DNA of 64,000 bases from Trichoplusia ni (GCF_003590095.1 NC_039481.1:11687895-11751894); one strand, 5' to 3'. Shown: positions 45,366 through 58,449, counted from the first letter of the stretch. The notes: generated from the sequence alone by a model not told the origin. Numbers and translations: made by a program.

Positions 45366-46340
45366 TATTCATGTTGTAATAATTAATAACCAGAAAATTA
45401 TCTAAATAATAAAAAACTGTTCGTGAGTATTTAGTATTAATATTAATTGTTCACTTATATCCTAAAATAACTAAGATAAGCATCGAGTCCAGAGTGCAAA
45501 GTTACGTTAACCTTGCGGTTATCAAGGTCAGCAATTTTTTGTACCGATCTGTCTGTCTGTTTTAATACACTTTCCATAAACTTATAGAACTAATAATAAA
45601 CCTATTAATTCCTTAACCATACTCATTACTTTTTATAGACATTATTCATATAAATATATATTGGCTGTTTAGCGGCCCCGTGCTGGCTGGTCACACGTCA
45701 AAACAATTCAAATTAAAATAAGAACACGTTTTCCTTCTGGCATTACTGAAGTAATTAAATCAATGTATATTAAATCTCAATAATATGTCGCTTGTGTAAA
45801 ATTTTGTTGTGCTGATGTATACCTAGTGCAAATAGAAGAAAGGTGGAAAGTAATGTAACTCAGTATTTTTTTTTATTTATTCTCATTACAACCAATCCTT
45901 GTACAATTGGAAATTTTCAAACTTCATATTTCAACCGTGCCTTTAACTTCAACGAGTTGCCATTTTTACATTTTTGAGCTATTTTTGATCGGATCTTAGT
46001 CACTGTTAAAAGTGAACCCAATGAAAATGTATCATATTAAACTATACTTAACGGCAAATCCAAATTATTTTTAAGCAGAAATGATTATTTATAATCCATG
46101 GTTTAATTCATTCGTAAAAAAAATGCGCGAGCTTTTCAAGTTACCCTTAAAAGACAAAAGACTAGTTATATACGAAGCTTTGCCCACAACGTTAGCCTTC
46201 TTGCTGAAAGGACGGCAGCTAACTAATGGCCACTACCTCTACCACGATCCCGTATACGACGATAGTAGTCGCTGAGGAAACGAGAGCCGCAACATAAGAT
46301 ACAGCTGCGATACAGGTCCATATGCCATCTAATACAGGAC
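45366..46340. other. Intergenic, nothing recognised
   Basis: A 64-codon ATG frame at 46081-46275 has no recognisable domain. Otherwise AT-rich. Confidence 0.5.
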
Positions 46341-46435
46341 TCTATGAGATGGTGAAACGGTTCACTCACGCGTATTTATCGGGATTGCCCGACCAGTTTC
46401 GAATCCAATCGGAGTCCTTAATCATGAGATGATGG
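46341..46435. repeat. Moth-type interspersed repeat fragment (weak)
   Basis: The block 'gtgaaacggttcactcacgc', then 'gtatttatcgggattgcccg' and 'accagtttcgaatc' is one I recall as recurrent in moth genomes. No second copy is visible in this window, so the call rests on memory. Confidence 0.35.
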
Positions 46436-48401
46436 GCCATTAATCATCACTTACTATAAAAATATGCGATAAGCCGGGTTTAGGAGACCTCAGTAGCGGC
46501 ACTAAACGGACAAGTCCTAAATATAATGGAACTCATAGTCGTTTTGTTTAGAATTGGAAGTATTACAAATATTAATGTAGGACATTTTTCGCATGTTTGA
46601 CGAACATTAATGGAAATTGGCTATTTTAATATAGCAATACTGTTTGAGGAATTTTATTGACTTTGCTTTATGTAATAGTAGTATTCGATACGACATTTAT
46701 GTGTTTTTTGACCTCTAGATATTAGGAATGTCATTGTACGTGGATATTTACTTGTTTTTCATATTTTTCTCTTATAATAGTTCACTTCATTTCATTTCAG
46801 TTAAGGTTGAAAAGGCTTATTTCTGATTTTTTTATGTATGTAATATAAGCTTAACGTGTAAAAAACAATTTATTTTGACTAAAATAATATTATGTTAGCG
46901 AAATTCATATCTTAGTTAACATAAATTATCTGAACGTATCCGTACGTTGCGATAGTAAGTCAATGGGCAAACTTCGGTTTGTGTTCAAATCTAATCCCGT
47001 GAACTATTGTGAGCACGGTCTCAAGTGAATAACGTCGTAACTACCGCCGTTAGTAATGCATGCTTAGTTATGTTATGAAGCGAATAGTTCAACCAAAATC
47101 GAATTAAGAAAGTTACACAGAAATTATACGCAAGATTATCGTGTAATTGTTCTCTTTACACGTGTCTGGAAATCTCCTCAATAGCTCTTTATTACCGAAA
47201 TCCCAAAGTATTAATAAAAACTGTATCTTTTTTAATTAAGTCACTAAAGGAGAGCACGAAAACGGCAAACAGTAAATATTTTCCTAACAAGTCAACACTA
47301 AACACAGCTCAATATTACCAGGATCGCAGCACCGCAAAGCGGTAGCAAAACTCAAAGCTACTCCAATGAGACGATGGATAAATATTTAAATATTCATAGC
47401 GTGTAAAGGAGAATAGACCGCGACCGTCGACTGAGTAAATTGACAGACACACAGCTAGCTATTTGTGGTAAAAGATTGCGTTTCAAACGCTAATACGATT
47501 TTTATATGAAATATCCGGCGCTACGGAGTAACCGTGACGGCGCACTACTGGAATAGTGAAGAGAAAATTATCATAATAATCGATGTTTCTATGTGTATTA
47601 TGTACTTACATTCTATGACAAACTTTGCTTATGAGTTCTAAAAATTTTCCCGTAGCTTGTCGACACGTCGTCATGTGTTAAATATATTAAAAAACGAAAT
47701 CGTTACAATGATCAAAAGCAGAACAGTTTTTTCTCAGAATAAATAACACCTTGAAATGTTAACCTGGGAATTAAACTAATAAGTTGTGATTTGTTTCGTG
47801 TGTTTACTACAAGTTCAACACTGTTGTTGATCGATAAAGTTATTAAGGAACATTCCGGTGTAGTTATAATTAGACAGGCAGTTGTGCGTGTTATATAGTT
47901 GGTCTAAGAGATTATCTGGCTACGAGCAAGTATCTGTTATTAAGACTTAATCCTTTAGAAGCATTATATGTTTATAGTTTACGAATTGGAATTTCTACGA
48001 TCGTAATTAGTGCTGATGTACTCAAGCGGTTTAGTTTGATGCATGGTTTAGTTTCGGATTTTCTCAAATGTAATTATGTTCTGTAACGTAACCACTCGAT
48101 GAGTAACTTAAGCTTATAATTGTTGGGACTATTTACGAACATGTTTATTTGTTTTGGTGTTTAATATTTCACAAATAGTTCATTTATCGTTGTGTTAATA
48201 CGTTTGAATGCAATCGGTAGGTATAGTTTTATTGGATGCAATCGCACCTGAAAAAGTGAAATTTGTATCTCAACAAAATTTAAAAAACCTTTCACTATAC
48301 AATATTTGCTATCGGGCTTACCTCTGCTATCTGGCCTGACACAATCTGAACGATGAAAAAGAAGCATAAAAAATACTACATTTGAGAGTTACAGCTCGTG
48401 T
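46436..48401. other. Intergenic, nothing recognised
   Basis: AT-rich non-coding DNA without recognisable repeats. Confidence 0.5.
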
Positions 48402-48560
48402 TATCGATATAAAAGATCGCTTCGCATCTCTAGCGGGCGCTGGCGCACATTTCCGCTTGCGTGATGAACGGTCGCGGCGATTCGTGCGCTCGTCATACAG
48501 CGAACGTCTATTATGTGCACACTGGCCACTGAGCCGATCTGCTACGTTTGGACTTTAGGC
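48402..48560 (+). promoter_or_regulatory. Candidate promoter: DRE, TATA box and GC-rich stretch
   Basis: TATCGATA (48402-48409, the DREF element of Drosophila) overlaps TATAAAAG (48408-48415). A GC-rich stretch to about 48560 follows in otherwise AT-rich DNA. No clear initiator lies 25-35 nt downstream of the TATA box and no exon can be traced, so this is only a candidate. Confidence 0.25.
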
Positions 48561-48744
48561 TTTCATGCTCCCACTGACGACCATTATCAGCTGACAGAAC
48601 TTGGAATTGTTTAGCATTAGTTGGATTCGGTAGTTGTTCTCTAAACACTCTGTGAAAAGGTCACTGATATCTTATAACATACTTTGTTGTATATTTTTTT
48701 TAATTTGACATAGAATACTTGAAATTGCTGACATAGGTATCCTA

Positions 48745-48895
48745 CTTCCCTTTAATATAATAAATGTAAAAGTTTGTATTTATGGATATTTGTTCCTCAC
48801 GCACCCAAACACAACTGCACGGATTAAGACGAAACTTGTATACAGATTGATTATAACCAGAATTAACACAGGTTAGTTTTAATCCTAATTAAAAC
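48745..48895 (+). mobile_element. 5' part of a second Helitron-like repeat family (weak)
   Basis: The order of blocks 'aatgtaaaagtttgtattta', 'ggatatttgttcctcacgca', 'gcacggattaagacgaaact' and 'ggttagttttaatcc' follows a moth Helitron/MITE consensus I recall (AAATGYGAAAGTTTGT ... ACGGATTT-like ... ). The 3' CTAG end is not present. Confidence 0.4.
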
Positions 48896-51692
48896 TTCCG
48901 GTGGGACTATTTTTGATTTGTAGCAGGTAACCATAGTTACCAAATAACTATGATTTTAGATCGCATCATTTAAATTAATTTACATCAAAACCTATCTAGT
49001 TTTGTGTATATTTGTCTCTTACAGATATATTAATAGAATCAAATAATTGTTTTCTACATTGTGGTTGCAATTATCATTGCTAATATCACGATAATTGCCT
49101 CCCATATACAAATAATCGTAAATCCGTGCCGGTAATATGCAGTGTAAACGTTTGCTCGCAAGGCGCCAGGCGCCAGGGCGCGCGATATTAATGTCGTTTG
49201 TTAATTGCAGGTTTTCAATGAATTGGTATCATGGTTAGCGAAAGTAATAGTTAATTGCATTAAGCCTATAAAAAAATGCAATTAAATAGATTTTTAACTT
49301 TTGTTCTATAACGGGTCCTCAATATATAACATAATAATCGTCCAAATAATATAACGTTATTAAAGACAAAATCAAAAGTAGTCTAAAATATATACATAAA
49401 GCTATCCCGGGAATGTCTGCTTACATTATTTTTAATATTCATAGCATCAATCGTCGTGTCCAGAGTACCGTTAATGCTGAGTTTCAAATTAAAACTTTTC
49501 ATTATAAATCCGCTAAAGCAATTCCAGTATTTGCTCGGCTATATGAGACTGCCAAGACTGAGTTTTCTCTCAGCTTAGCTCAAATATAAACTATGTTACA
49601 TTTGTATTTTAATAGACGTATGTGTAATATAAATATTTAATCATAATTACCCAGAAAATCGTATTAGTATGATAATTAATTCGTGAAGCCAAAGGTTATG
49701 TCTGACTATGTGTTTACGAAGTAAATATACTCGTCAGAATATTTTGAAAACCTTTGCTCTGTGTTAAACAGACAGGGGTGGATAATATCGATGACGAAAA
49801 ACCTTAATAATTGGAAGCTGATACCTCGAAAACAAAATCGGTCGCAATAAGTGAACCTGATGTTCTGCAACAGTCGGCTAGCTATTAATAATTGACCCGC
49901 AGCGATGCAAGTGCCGTACATAGCACCGTTATTCCTTGGACATGCGTAATTCCATTGAGTTTCGGGTACTGTGATCATTTCGTTGATTCTATAATCTTCG
50001 AGACTTTCTGTATTTACTTATATGCGAGTTTGTGCGTGAAGTTTTGAATAATAATATTAAGAAATTTCAATGCAAATATAATGTTTATAGTGATAATTTT
50101 GGAAATCAGTGACTGTTACAATACTAATAGGAAAATAATTATTTAGCTGTAAATAATGTTGCGACTGGTGTAATTTATTTTATGTATGTAAGCGTTCAGG
50201 TACACATCAAAATGTACATGTACTATAACCTTCTCAATTACTGATGTAGGCATTCAGGTCATCGTGACAAAAAGTAAGTGAGCTTCTACTATTCTTTATG
50301 ACGACAAAATAAGTTATTTAACAGCCATGTTATTGTCATTAAGTCCGTCCCATAAATGTCCCGTCAGCGAACAGTTAACATGGACAGCGGTGTATCGGTA
50401 GGAAGGCCGGGCGCGGAATCTGACCGGGGCATTTTTCTCGGACCAACCCTCCGCAGAATATTAACGGGATCTCCAGATACTTTGTGTGCCTCATTTACTC
50501 GGGCGCACTGGCAACTTAACGGGTTTTGAAGTATAGGTTGCATTTTTAATCCAGATTAAAAATAGCACTTTGGTTTAAACGTGCAAAAATTGGCAAAGTG
50601 ATTACTGAAATCATTTTTTAGTTTAACTATTACGAACCTATATTTTAGTTACACGAATACACTGTTCAATTTTAGATAAGGATTTGCCACCCGCAGGATT
50701 CATCGAATACCAATTTTTAATATAATAGTCAGACCAAAATCTAAGCGTAGCTAACTCATGAAAACTCCTAAAATAATTTTATATTAAAGTAAGTACAACA
50801 TAAAATAAAGAAAACAAAAACACAGCAACGAAAGCAAAAAGATATAAGTTAGGAACACATTTCTGCGATTGTTTTCGCTCCCATTAAAATTTTATTTGAT
50901 CCTGAAAAATTAAAATGTGACCTTTTCACGGTGAAAAGAAACGTTTTTTTTTATGTTACCGGGATTTTAGAGGTTTAATCCGTAAGCCCGAATATGCAGA
51001 ATTGAAAAAAAAAAGAGAAAATTACACTGCCCGGTGAATGTATTATGTCAGCACGTTAAATGAGTAATTTTTAATTTTTGCTTTATTTTGATTGTTTTTA
51101 TGTATGCTACGGGGAGTCTTTTGTGGTTTGTATTGTCTTAGTTTCAAGTATTTAATATTTTTATTTTATTTATATCTTTTATAATAGGTTGTCCTAACAA
51201 ACTTGGTACGTAGGTACTGAATGTTTATAAGTTTTAAGCTGGCCGTTTCTAAGCAGATTAGGCCAGACATTCATGAAATTATATAAAGTTTTTGTCTAAA
51301 AAGAGCCTCGAAAAATGAAATTATTAATACTTGTAACTGTATTATATCAAAGTCCTACTAGTAATTAGACGAGACTTGACGTAACGTAATTAATATTCGT
51401 TGTAACTTACTTATCTAGTGATGTTCTAAGCGTATTCAGTTTTCTAGTTTCATTAAGTTGATATTCACGGAACGATAAACACTTGTTTTATGTATAGACT
51501 GGAATTCATTAATTAAACAGATGAAATCATTTATTTACCATTGTTTGAAGAAAGTATAATTGATCTGGGTAAAAATTAAACAACAATTGATTTTAGAAAA
51601 GCTAAGCAACAGTTTTAGGACAATACTTCTGGATTCTTTAAAATCTAGGATATTGTTAACTTTTTTAATATAAGACTCCGATATTTTTATAA
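48896..51692. other. Intergenic, nothing recognised
   Basis: AT-rich, with a GC-rich patch near 49150-49185 (repeated GGCGCCAGG). No gene can be supported. Confidence 0.5.
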
Positions 51693-51915
51693 AAAAAGAG
51701 AGGACTTCCACACTGAGGATTTTGATCCTTGAGCTGCGAAAGTCTTCACAAACAATCAAGTTACTTGCACAAAGACACCCAGTCCCAGATCAAGCATTCG
51801 TAGATCAAACACAAAGGCTTGTCCTACGCGAGGATCGAACCCGAGACACATCGCTTATGGTGGATTTAGCCTTGCAACTTCAACCACTTGGTTATTCGCG
51901 TAACCATCTAAGTTA
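51693..51915 (-). mobile_element. tRNA-derived SINE, near-complete copy
   Basis: On the minus strand: head GGTTACGCGAATAACCAAG, B box GGGTTCGATCCTCGCGTAGG, then ACAAGCCTTTGTGTTTGATC and CTACGAATGCTTGATCTGGG, GACTGGGTGTCTTTGTGCAAG, and an A-rich/T-rich tail near 51693-51700. This is the canonical block order of a widespread moth SINE, and the same blocks occur at 60486-60680 and 63536-63779. The A box is degraded, so it is probably inactive. Confidence 0.75.
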
Positions 51916-52343
51916 ACGATTGACAAAATTTTAAAATATGTAAACAGCTCTTTTTCCAAGTGCTAATTTGCCCAAGTATTTACCTACCATGAATAGTACT
52001 ATTTTGTTACATTCGTTTAGTACATGAATGTTAATGATGTCACCGTAAGGAATTAGGAAGCCCTGCAAGTGGACACTCGTACAGATTTCCAGGCTAACAA
52101 GCCACTTACCTGGCGACAGTCAATCAAGATTAGCTGATTGACAAACTGACCATATAAATCAGTTTACAGGTCAACTGTTATTATATTATTTATTCCTATT
52201 TCCACACAACAATCCAATTCATTTATCACTTAAAAGATTTTTCAGAAATATTTTTAGTTCAGTTTTTCTGTTCAATTCATAAAATCAATTTGCAAATGCC
52301 GAATTTCTATTAATGTTTTTTCACGGTAATTTGTTGCATAATG
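51916..52343. other. Intergenic, nothing recognised
   Basis: AT-rich flank between the SINE and the 13-bp hairpin. Confidence 0.5.
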
Positions 52344-52374
52344 AAATCATCCGAATTTCGGATTCGGATGATTT
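52344..52374. other. Perfect 13-bp hairpin with 5-nt loop
   Basis: AAATCATCCGAAT (52344-52356) and ATTCGGATGATTT (52362-52374) are perfect inverted copies around TTCGG. It is the tightest stem-loop I found in the window. Function unknown. Confidence 0.9.
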
Positions 52375-53003
52375 TATATACGGATATAGTCGTGGAAATT
52401 TGTGCAAAAACCCAACTTAATAAAGTCAAAACAGAGGAATAATATGGAGATATTTCTAATGAAGACTTAATTTGATAATTACTTCTATAAATTTCTAGTC
52501 CTATAGGTGTACGACATACAAATATGAAATGCACGAACAAGTAAACCAGGTCTAAACACCCGTAGGCTGTTCGTACGTTGTTTAACCGTGGCCTGTGTAT
52601 TTGTATCGCTACGCCTGTTAGCCGCGGGGATCAGCACAGGTGAACTGTTCTTGTTGTAACTAAGTTTCGTTAGGCATTAACAGTCTGTACGAGTTGTGAC
52701 TCTTCAGACATGATTCTAGTGATTGAGTTCATGCAAATGTTCATTATTACATAGTGTCTTTAAAATAGCCTAGAAGATGGAGATGACGCGTTGCAACAGT
52801 TACGCTTAAACGGTTTCTGTAAAACCAAAAGCAATGTGTTACTGGTTGATTCAAACCTTATCATGCTTGAAACAAAAGTTTGTTGTCTTGTTTACGAAGT
52901 TTGTAAAGTGATTAGCACGGTTTTTTTTTATAAATAAGTTTGGCACTAAATTGAAGTTCAATTAGAACATTTTTTTTTGTATTTGAATATAAAATTGACA
53001 TCG
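52375..53003. other. Intergenic, nothing recognised
   Basis: Lies between the two hairpins. No coding signal. Confidence 0.5.
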
Positions 53004-53067
53004 TATATTGGATAAAATGATAGAGCTAGTAAGGTTTGTTATGAACTTTATCATTTTATCCGATATA
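53004..53067. other. 19-bp imperfect hairpin with 26-nt loop
   Basis: 53004-53022 (TATATTGGATAAAATGATA) is the reverse complement of 53049-53067 except for one position, which would form a G-U pair if transcribed from one strand. Size and loop resemble a short miRNA-like precursor, but a MITE remnant is equally possible. Confidence 0.85.
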
Positions 53068-53566
53068 ACTCTGAAATATCTAACTAATATGAATTTGATA
53101 CGCCAGCCTGTGTGGGAAAACCTAAATTCATTTATTCAGTCATGCAAAAAATGCGTGTATACACGCTGTATAACATGGTCACAACACGATACAGCCGTGA
53201 TACAGGATGTAACAAAAAAGATTTTGTCATTTTAAAACACGGGATGAAAATATAAGTTGCATATAAATGTCCAGCCCAAATACGTAGAACACTATTCAAT
53301 AAACAAATCAGATTATAAAAGTATTTGCAAGCTTTATTTCTATTTGCAACCAATTTCAGTTTAGACTATTTTGTATGCATCAGGGATAGCTGATTAGAAT
53401 CAAACAATGATGAGTAACTAATTGTGGTTTCTTTTAAACCGTTCAAGTGCTAGTTAGACTCGCGACACTGAGAGTTCAGAACAAATAGGCTAAGATACTC
53501 ACTTTAATTTATTTGTCACCCAACAAAGTCGTGACCGCAAACCGAAGTTTAACCAAGATCTTTATT
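53068..53566. other. Intergenic, nothing recognised
   Basis: AT-rich, without recognisable elements. Confidence 0.5.
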
Positions 53567-53674
53567 GACAATTTTTGTTAAATTTCGACTGTCCAGCTGT
53601 CACGGTTTATGAGCCTACAGCCAGGTGACGTACGGAAGAACTGCCTCAGTAGTAGGGTTCCGATTTTACCTTTT
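53567..53674 (+). repeat. Lepidopteran interspersed repeat 'A', copy
   Basis: Contains 'cgactgtccagctgtcacgg', 'acagccaggtgacgtacgg' and 'ctgcctcagtagtagggttc', then 'cgattttacc', aligning block by block with 11671-11801. Diverged, so an old copy. Confidence 0.6.
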
Positions 53675-56561
53675 TCATGCGGACCTCAAATTCAAAAGAC
53701 CAATTTCAAACATTTGTTAACAGCAAATAGATAGACATAGATCAAATACGTGCCTATAAAAATGTATTGATCTAAAGCTCACCAAATCAGAAGTAAACAG
53801 TTTCTTGTAACGTGTGATCTGATTGATGATCTCACGTCACGCATTATGAATTACGACCGAGCTTAGATAACATCAGACCCCATTACTTTTATGGCATACT
53901 AAAGGTTAATAAATGTCTCAGGTCATTATTAAAAGGACCATCAGTCATTAACCCCTCCAACACATTATGGAAGTTAATAAGTATAAAGTATTGAGCTATA
54001 TCTATCAGATACTTTGTTAATGCCCTATCTTTAGTATACTCATGTTGTACTTTTTGTTTTGGTTGTACTATACCCAAGTATTTCGGTTGACGATCTCAAC
54101 GACAATCCAATTACGAAGGTAGCTTATACTTAGTCTATTACTTTAATATAATAATGACGTCCCATACTGGACTCCAAATAATTTTCCGAGTAAATCAATT
54201 TGGTATGGCACGCAAGTAGGTACGGGACAGTACAGGTATCTTGCGGTGGCGACCAGTTCTGGTTGCTTTCCATATATTATTCAGGACGGTATCGAGCTAC
54301 AGTCGCTGGGATATTAGGCGGCTGCCGAAATAAGGTGTGACATGACTTAGTGTAGCCTTGTCCTAACCAGAATAGATATTGTCCATGTTTATGGTGTCGT
54401 TCTCAGGGGAATTTCGTTATACTGGACGTCGATATCAAATGGTATTTTCCGAAATTATTATGTTTATTCGCGTTGTTGCCATTTGTGATTCTCGTTACGT
54501 TTTGCGGAATAAATATTGGTCAAAATAGATTTGGGTCAGCCCAATATTTGTGAAACTGTTTGATGATCACGAAAAGTAACGAAAGTAAAAAAAATATGCC
54601 AATTATTAGTTCATAAAAATAATGGTAAGACCATAACTGTTGGGAATTTGGGATAAGTTATGCCATGGCGGCAATTCAACAATAACTTCTTGAATTAGTT
54701 GGTGACGTGTTTATATCTTATGTGCTACACAATATAATAATCGTACAATCCACCAACAGTTTAAATCTGGAAGGTCATTACTCTCTCGCACACTTTTATT
54801 TGAACCAAGTACAATAAAGTGCATTGTTTTTGCGGCCGCCGGCAACGCACGTCACACCGCGGACACACTGAAATATTCTTGCCACCGCCGGCTAAATCAA
54901 ATAGCTTTACGTGAATCTCTAACAATTAAATGTAGCTTTGGTATTAAATGGCTACGTTATATACAGCAGTAGTAACTCAGATTAATATGATGCTGTTAGT
55001 AGTATAGTGCTCTGCGTATTTACTCTGGTACACTTTCATTTTGGGTAGGATTGTTGCCATTCTAAACATCTACGCTAAAAGTAAATCTAAATCTAATCAA
55101 CGCTTAAAATCTGGTTCTTTAAAATAGACTTTAGATAACAAGACTTTTAAACTGACTTAGAGAAGTAGTTAGCGGTTCTGTCCAGTGCGACACAATATTT
55201 ACTACCATTTGGAGATTGTCATGAAGCCGAGACATGCTAGTGGCATTATATCTTGGTGTCTGCGTGGAGTGGCGACGCGTGTGTGACAACAGTTGACACT
55301 GAGATGTGTACTCTCCGTCACTGGGGACCACGTGTACTCTGCAGGTCACTTAGCATTAAATACCCTGAGAACTGGAACACTACATATTATGACAGATCAG
55401 TTAAACTTAGATCTAGTTAGAGTTCATATATTTAATAAATTATTTAAATAGTTACTCGTACCTAATTTGATTGATAAGGTTCAGATGAATCTTCAAAATA
55501 TTGAAATTCCAACATGTAAAATAAAATAAAAATACTATGAACAAAAATGCAATCATGTGAAATTCATAAGAAACAGAGACAGACGCAACTATTTACTACA
55601 GTTTTGTGAATTAGAGTTGAATACGTACACGACTTGAACAGTTGCGGTACAAAAATATTCTTGTTATCTTGTATAATGCAAATAGTTTCACGAGAACAAT
55701 TCAAAAGGATTTCCAGTAATTTATAACCGAGTACAATGTTAGTGCAGACAAAACAAACACTTATAATTTATGAATTATAGGAATAATACGTAGAGCTTGC
55801 CTATCCATATTTTTAGTAAAAGACTAAGAAATCAATGGAGTTACCAAGCCAGTCATAAATGAGGGTTCAAAACCTTTGTTCACATGAATCTGTGTATTTA
55901 CTTAGCCATTCAAGTAATATAGTTGTCATAAAGATACACTACATAAAACCTTTTTACCGAATTTTATGGCAATCGTTCAGCTAGTTCAGTATGATTGAGT
56001 TATTTATTACAACATATGGAACTAGAAAACTACTCATAACAGCCGTAAAGCCGAAGATCGTAACCCTAAGCTGTACTATACCTACTATTTATAGTATAAG
56101 ATTATTTTAAATTTCCAGTTCACGAAACGAAAGGCTTCGTATCTATTGGTATACTTTTTTTAATAGTGTTTAGATTTTGATAGACTTGTTTTATTACGAT
56201 ATCAATAAGTAATGACTTCTTATAACTGTCTTTAGCATTTAAACGCAAGACCATGAACTACGTGAGTCTAAAGGTTACAGTACACTTTTCGTAAGCGAAA
56301 GTGTATTAGCCAAACTTTTGCTAAATTATGTTGTTCCCCAAAATTACAATAACGAAAAATAAATATTCCAGGTTATTTATAAATAATGGCAAAAGATCGG
56401 TAACCTTTCCATTTTCAGATTTCATATTGCAAACATTACAACATGGACCTAACAAACAACTTACCTTTCAAAAATTATGAGTCAATAACAAATAATTTGG
56501 GAATCCAATAAGCAGTTTGAAACCTAAATAAAAGGTCGATATAGCTGAAATCGGAGTTTAA
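53675..56561. other. Intergenic, nothing recognised
   Basis: AT-rich, with one short GC-rich island at 54830-54890 (CCGCCGGC-like). No gene can be supported. Confidence 0.5.
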
Positions 56562-56612
56562 TCCGGCGTCGTCCGGCGCGAGTCCGGCGCGCCGTCCGAT
56601 TATAGCGCCGGA
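56562..56612. promoter_or_regulatory. Helically phased TCCGGCG motif cluster
   Basis: TCCGGCG starts at 56562, 56572 and 56583 (spacing 10 and 11 bp), and its reverse complement CGCCGGA lies at 56606-56612. The cluster is an isolated GC-rich spot in AT-rich DNA. It could be a regulatory site array; nothing proves function. Confidence 0.35.
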
Positions 56613-58449
56613 CAGTGACGGATGACCTTATCACTATTTGACATAACTCTCGGAGCACGCGAATGTCAGCCGACTGTGCTTCTCACTATTTCAGTGGTTC
56701 AACTTGTACTATTCAAATGTACATAATGTTTTGATATTTATCAAACCACCTGTCTAGGCACTAATTAAATTAAAGAAATTAGTTTATTTTATCTATTTTA
56801 ATAGACTACGTTTGGAGAATAGGTGTTAATGAGGAAATTTAATTATTGTTAATTAAATAATTTTATAGTTGTATTTGCCTTTTATCTTTTTTAACAGACC
56901 ACCAATGATTAAATTTTTAACAGATCGAATTTTTGGGTAAAAACAAACATGAATATTTATTCTGTGCATTCAACACAACAATACTCTTAAAATGTTAAAA
57001 TATTTATCTGACAATCACAAGCATTAAGTCCAACTGGCAATAAGAAAAATGTTATTCACTTTGTGAGCGCGGGTCCGGAGCCCGCGTTGTTTATCTGCGA
57101 AGTCTTTGTCTCATTTGTCATCCCATCGACATTAAAAGCGGCGATCTCCGGCTTTGTGCGCAACAATTCTAAGCACAGGTAAACTGGCTCTCAGCCGAGA
57201 CACACTAATTTTTCATTCGCGCCGACGGGTAGCGGTATCTCTGTTTGCATCCTATTTACAGCTCCCTTGGACAGTTAAAAGGAGTCAAAGAAAAGCCTAT
57301 CTTTTCCGTTTACACGTTTGCTGTGCTAACTTCGCCGGGGCATCGTCTGTGCATGTGTGCGTGTGCACGTACGCGCGCCGCGCTGCAGGCGTGCGCGTGT
57401 CGCGAACAGGGCTGCCACTGGCCTACTTTGGGCGCCGCGTCCGGGAAATGGGACGTTTGTGAAGATCCCTGACGCTAATTACAAGCTTCCTTTCACACGC
57501 CCGATGGAGCTTTTTCGAATGTTTATCACGTATTCCGTATGTCGCAGAGTTTCTTTGGAATTTGGGATTTGTTTAACGTTTTAATCAAGTTTAGAGCGGG
57601 AACCCTACGCGTATGTTTGTGTGTTAATGTGAGCGTCAGTGAGAGATGCTTTGTCGTAATGCACACAGCGTCATTAGAGCCGGCAAGTCGTGGGTGCACT
57701 CATAAAAATTTCATTTGTCAATCTGCAAGCACGGCTAGTGCGGGCGGAAGGCGGGAGTCGCCTCGTGTGCGAGCACTTACACCCACACACTGTAATATAA
57801 TACAACAGTTACGAATACAGTTTTATAATAACGAACTGTTAAATAATTAATAATTAAAATGCTGTCGCTTTTCCAAGAAGTATTTTGCCCCAATCCAAAT
57901 AATTTATTTTACTTGCTGATGGAAGTAAAACTCAGTATTGAACGAACAAAATTGCTACGATCGACATAATTAAAGTGACGCTGAAAATAGCTTTGATGAA
58001 TATTATCGAATTATCCGGTTTCATATCTAATCTCTTCATGTTTTCGAAACTGAGCAAAATGTCAATCACTATCCGTGGGACGGTGCCTGCCTCAAGCCCG
58101 GATTAATTAATCCAAGAAAAAATATAGGCTATAATGTCAAAGTAACAGTGCCTACGTATTTATGTGGAACCATACGATGTTTGTTAGCAATGTGCAATTA
58201 TAAATAAAGTAGAGATATAAATATTATCTATTATTATTGTCCTCGCTTATTAAAAATGGATATTTCCACAATATAAATAGGTTTAACATTTAAGCACATA
58301 ATTGCCGCATTCCAGTACAAAAAAAACCGGGTTGAAAACATTAAAAAAATCGCGAATGATTAGTGTGCGCTATCATCTAACAATTCTACCAATCCGAACG
58401 GTCGAAATACTCTTTGACGCGGGCCGCAGAAGCTTGCGCGGCGCCAGTC
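56613..58449. other. Upstream region of the candidate exon, GC-rich in places
   Basis: GC-rich patches lie at 57060-57110 (with the palindrome CGCGGG/CCCGCG at 57068-57086), 57320-57460 and 57680-57780. Long open frames here follow from GC content and show no domains. The raised GC and CpG content fits a promoter-proximal region for the exon at 58450. Confidence 0.4.

Noticed and set aside
46081..46275. 64-codon ATG frame
   Set aside because: The product looks protein-like at first sight but matches nothing I know, and no exon boundaries or conservation can be shown.
51810..51915. tRNA-like sequence on the minus strand
   Set aside because: It has a B box but no cloverleaf and continues into the SINE body, so it was called a SINE.
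57154..57850. Several overlapping frames of 75-103 codons
   Set aside because: Three frames are open at once in a GC-rich stretch, which is what low stop-codon density produces. No protein features seen.
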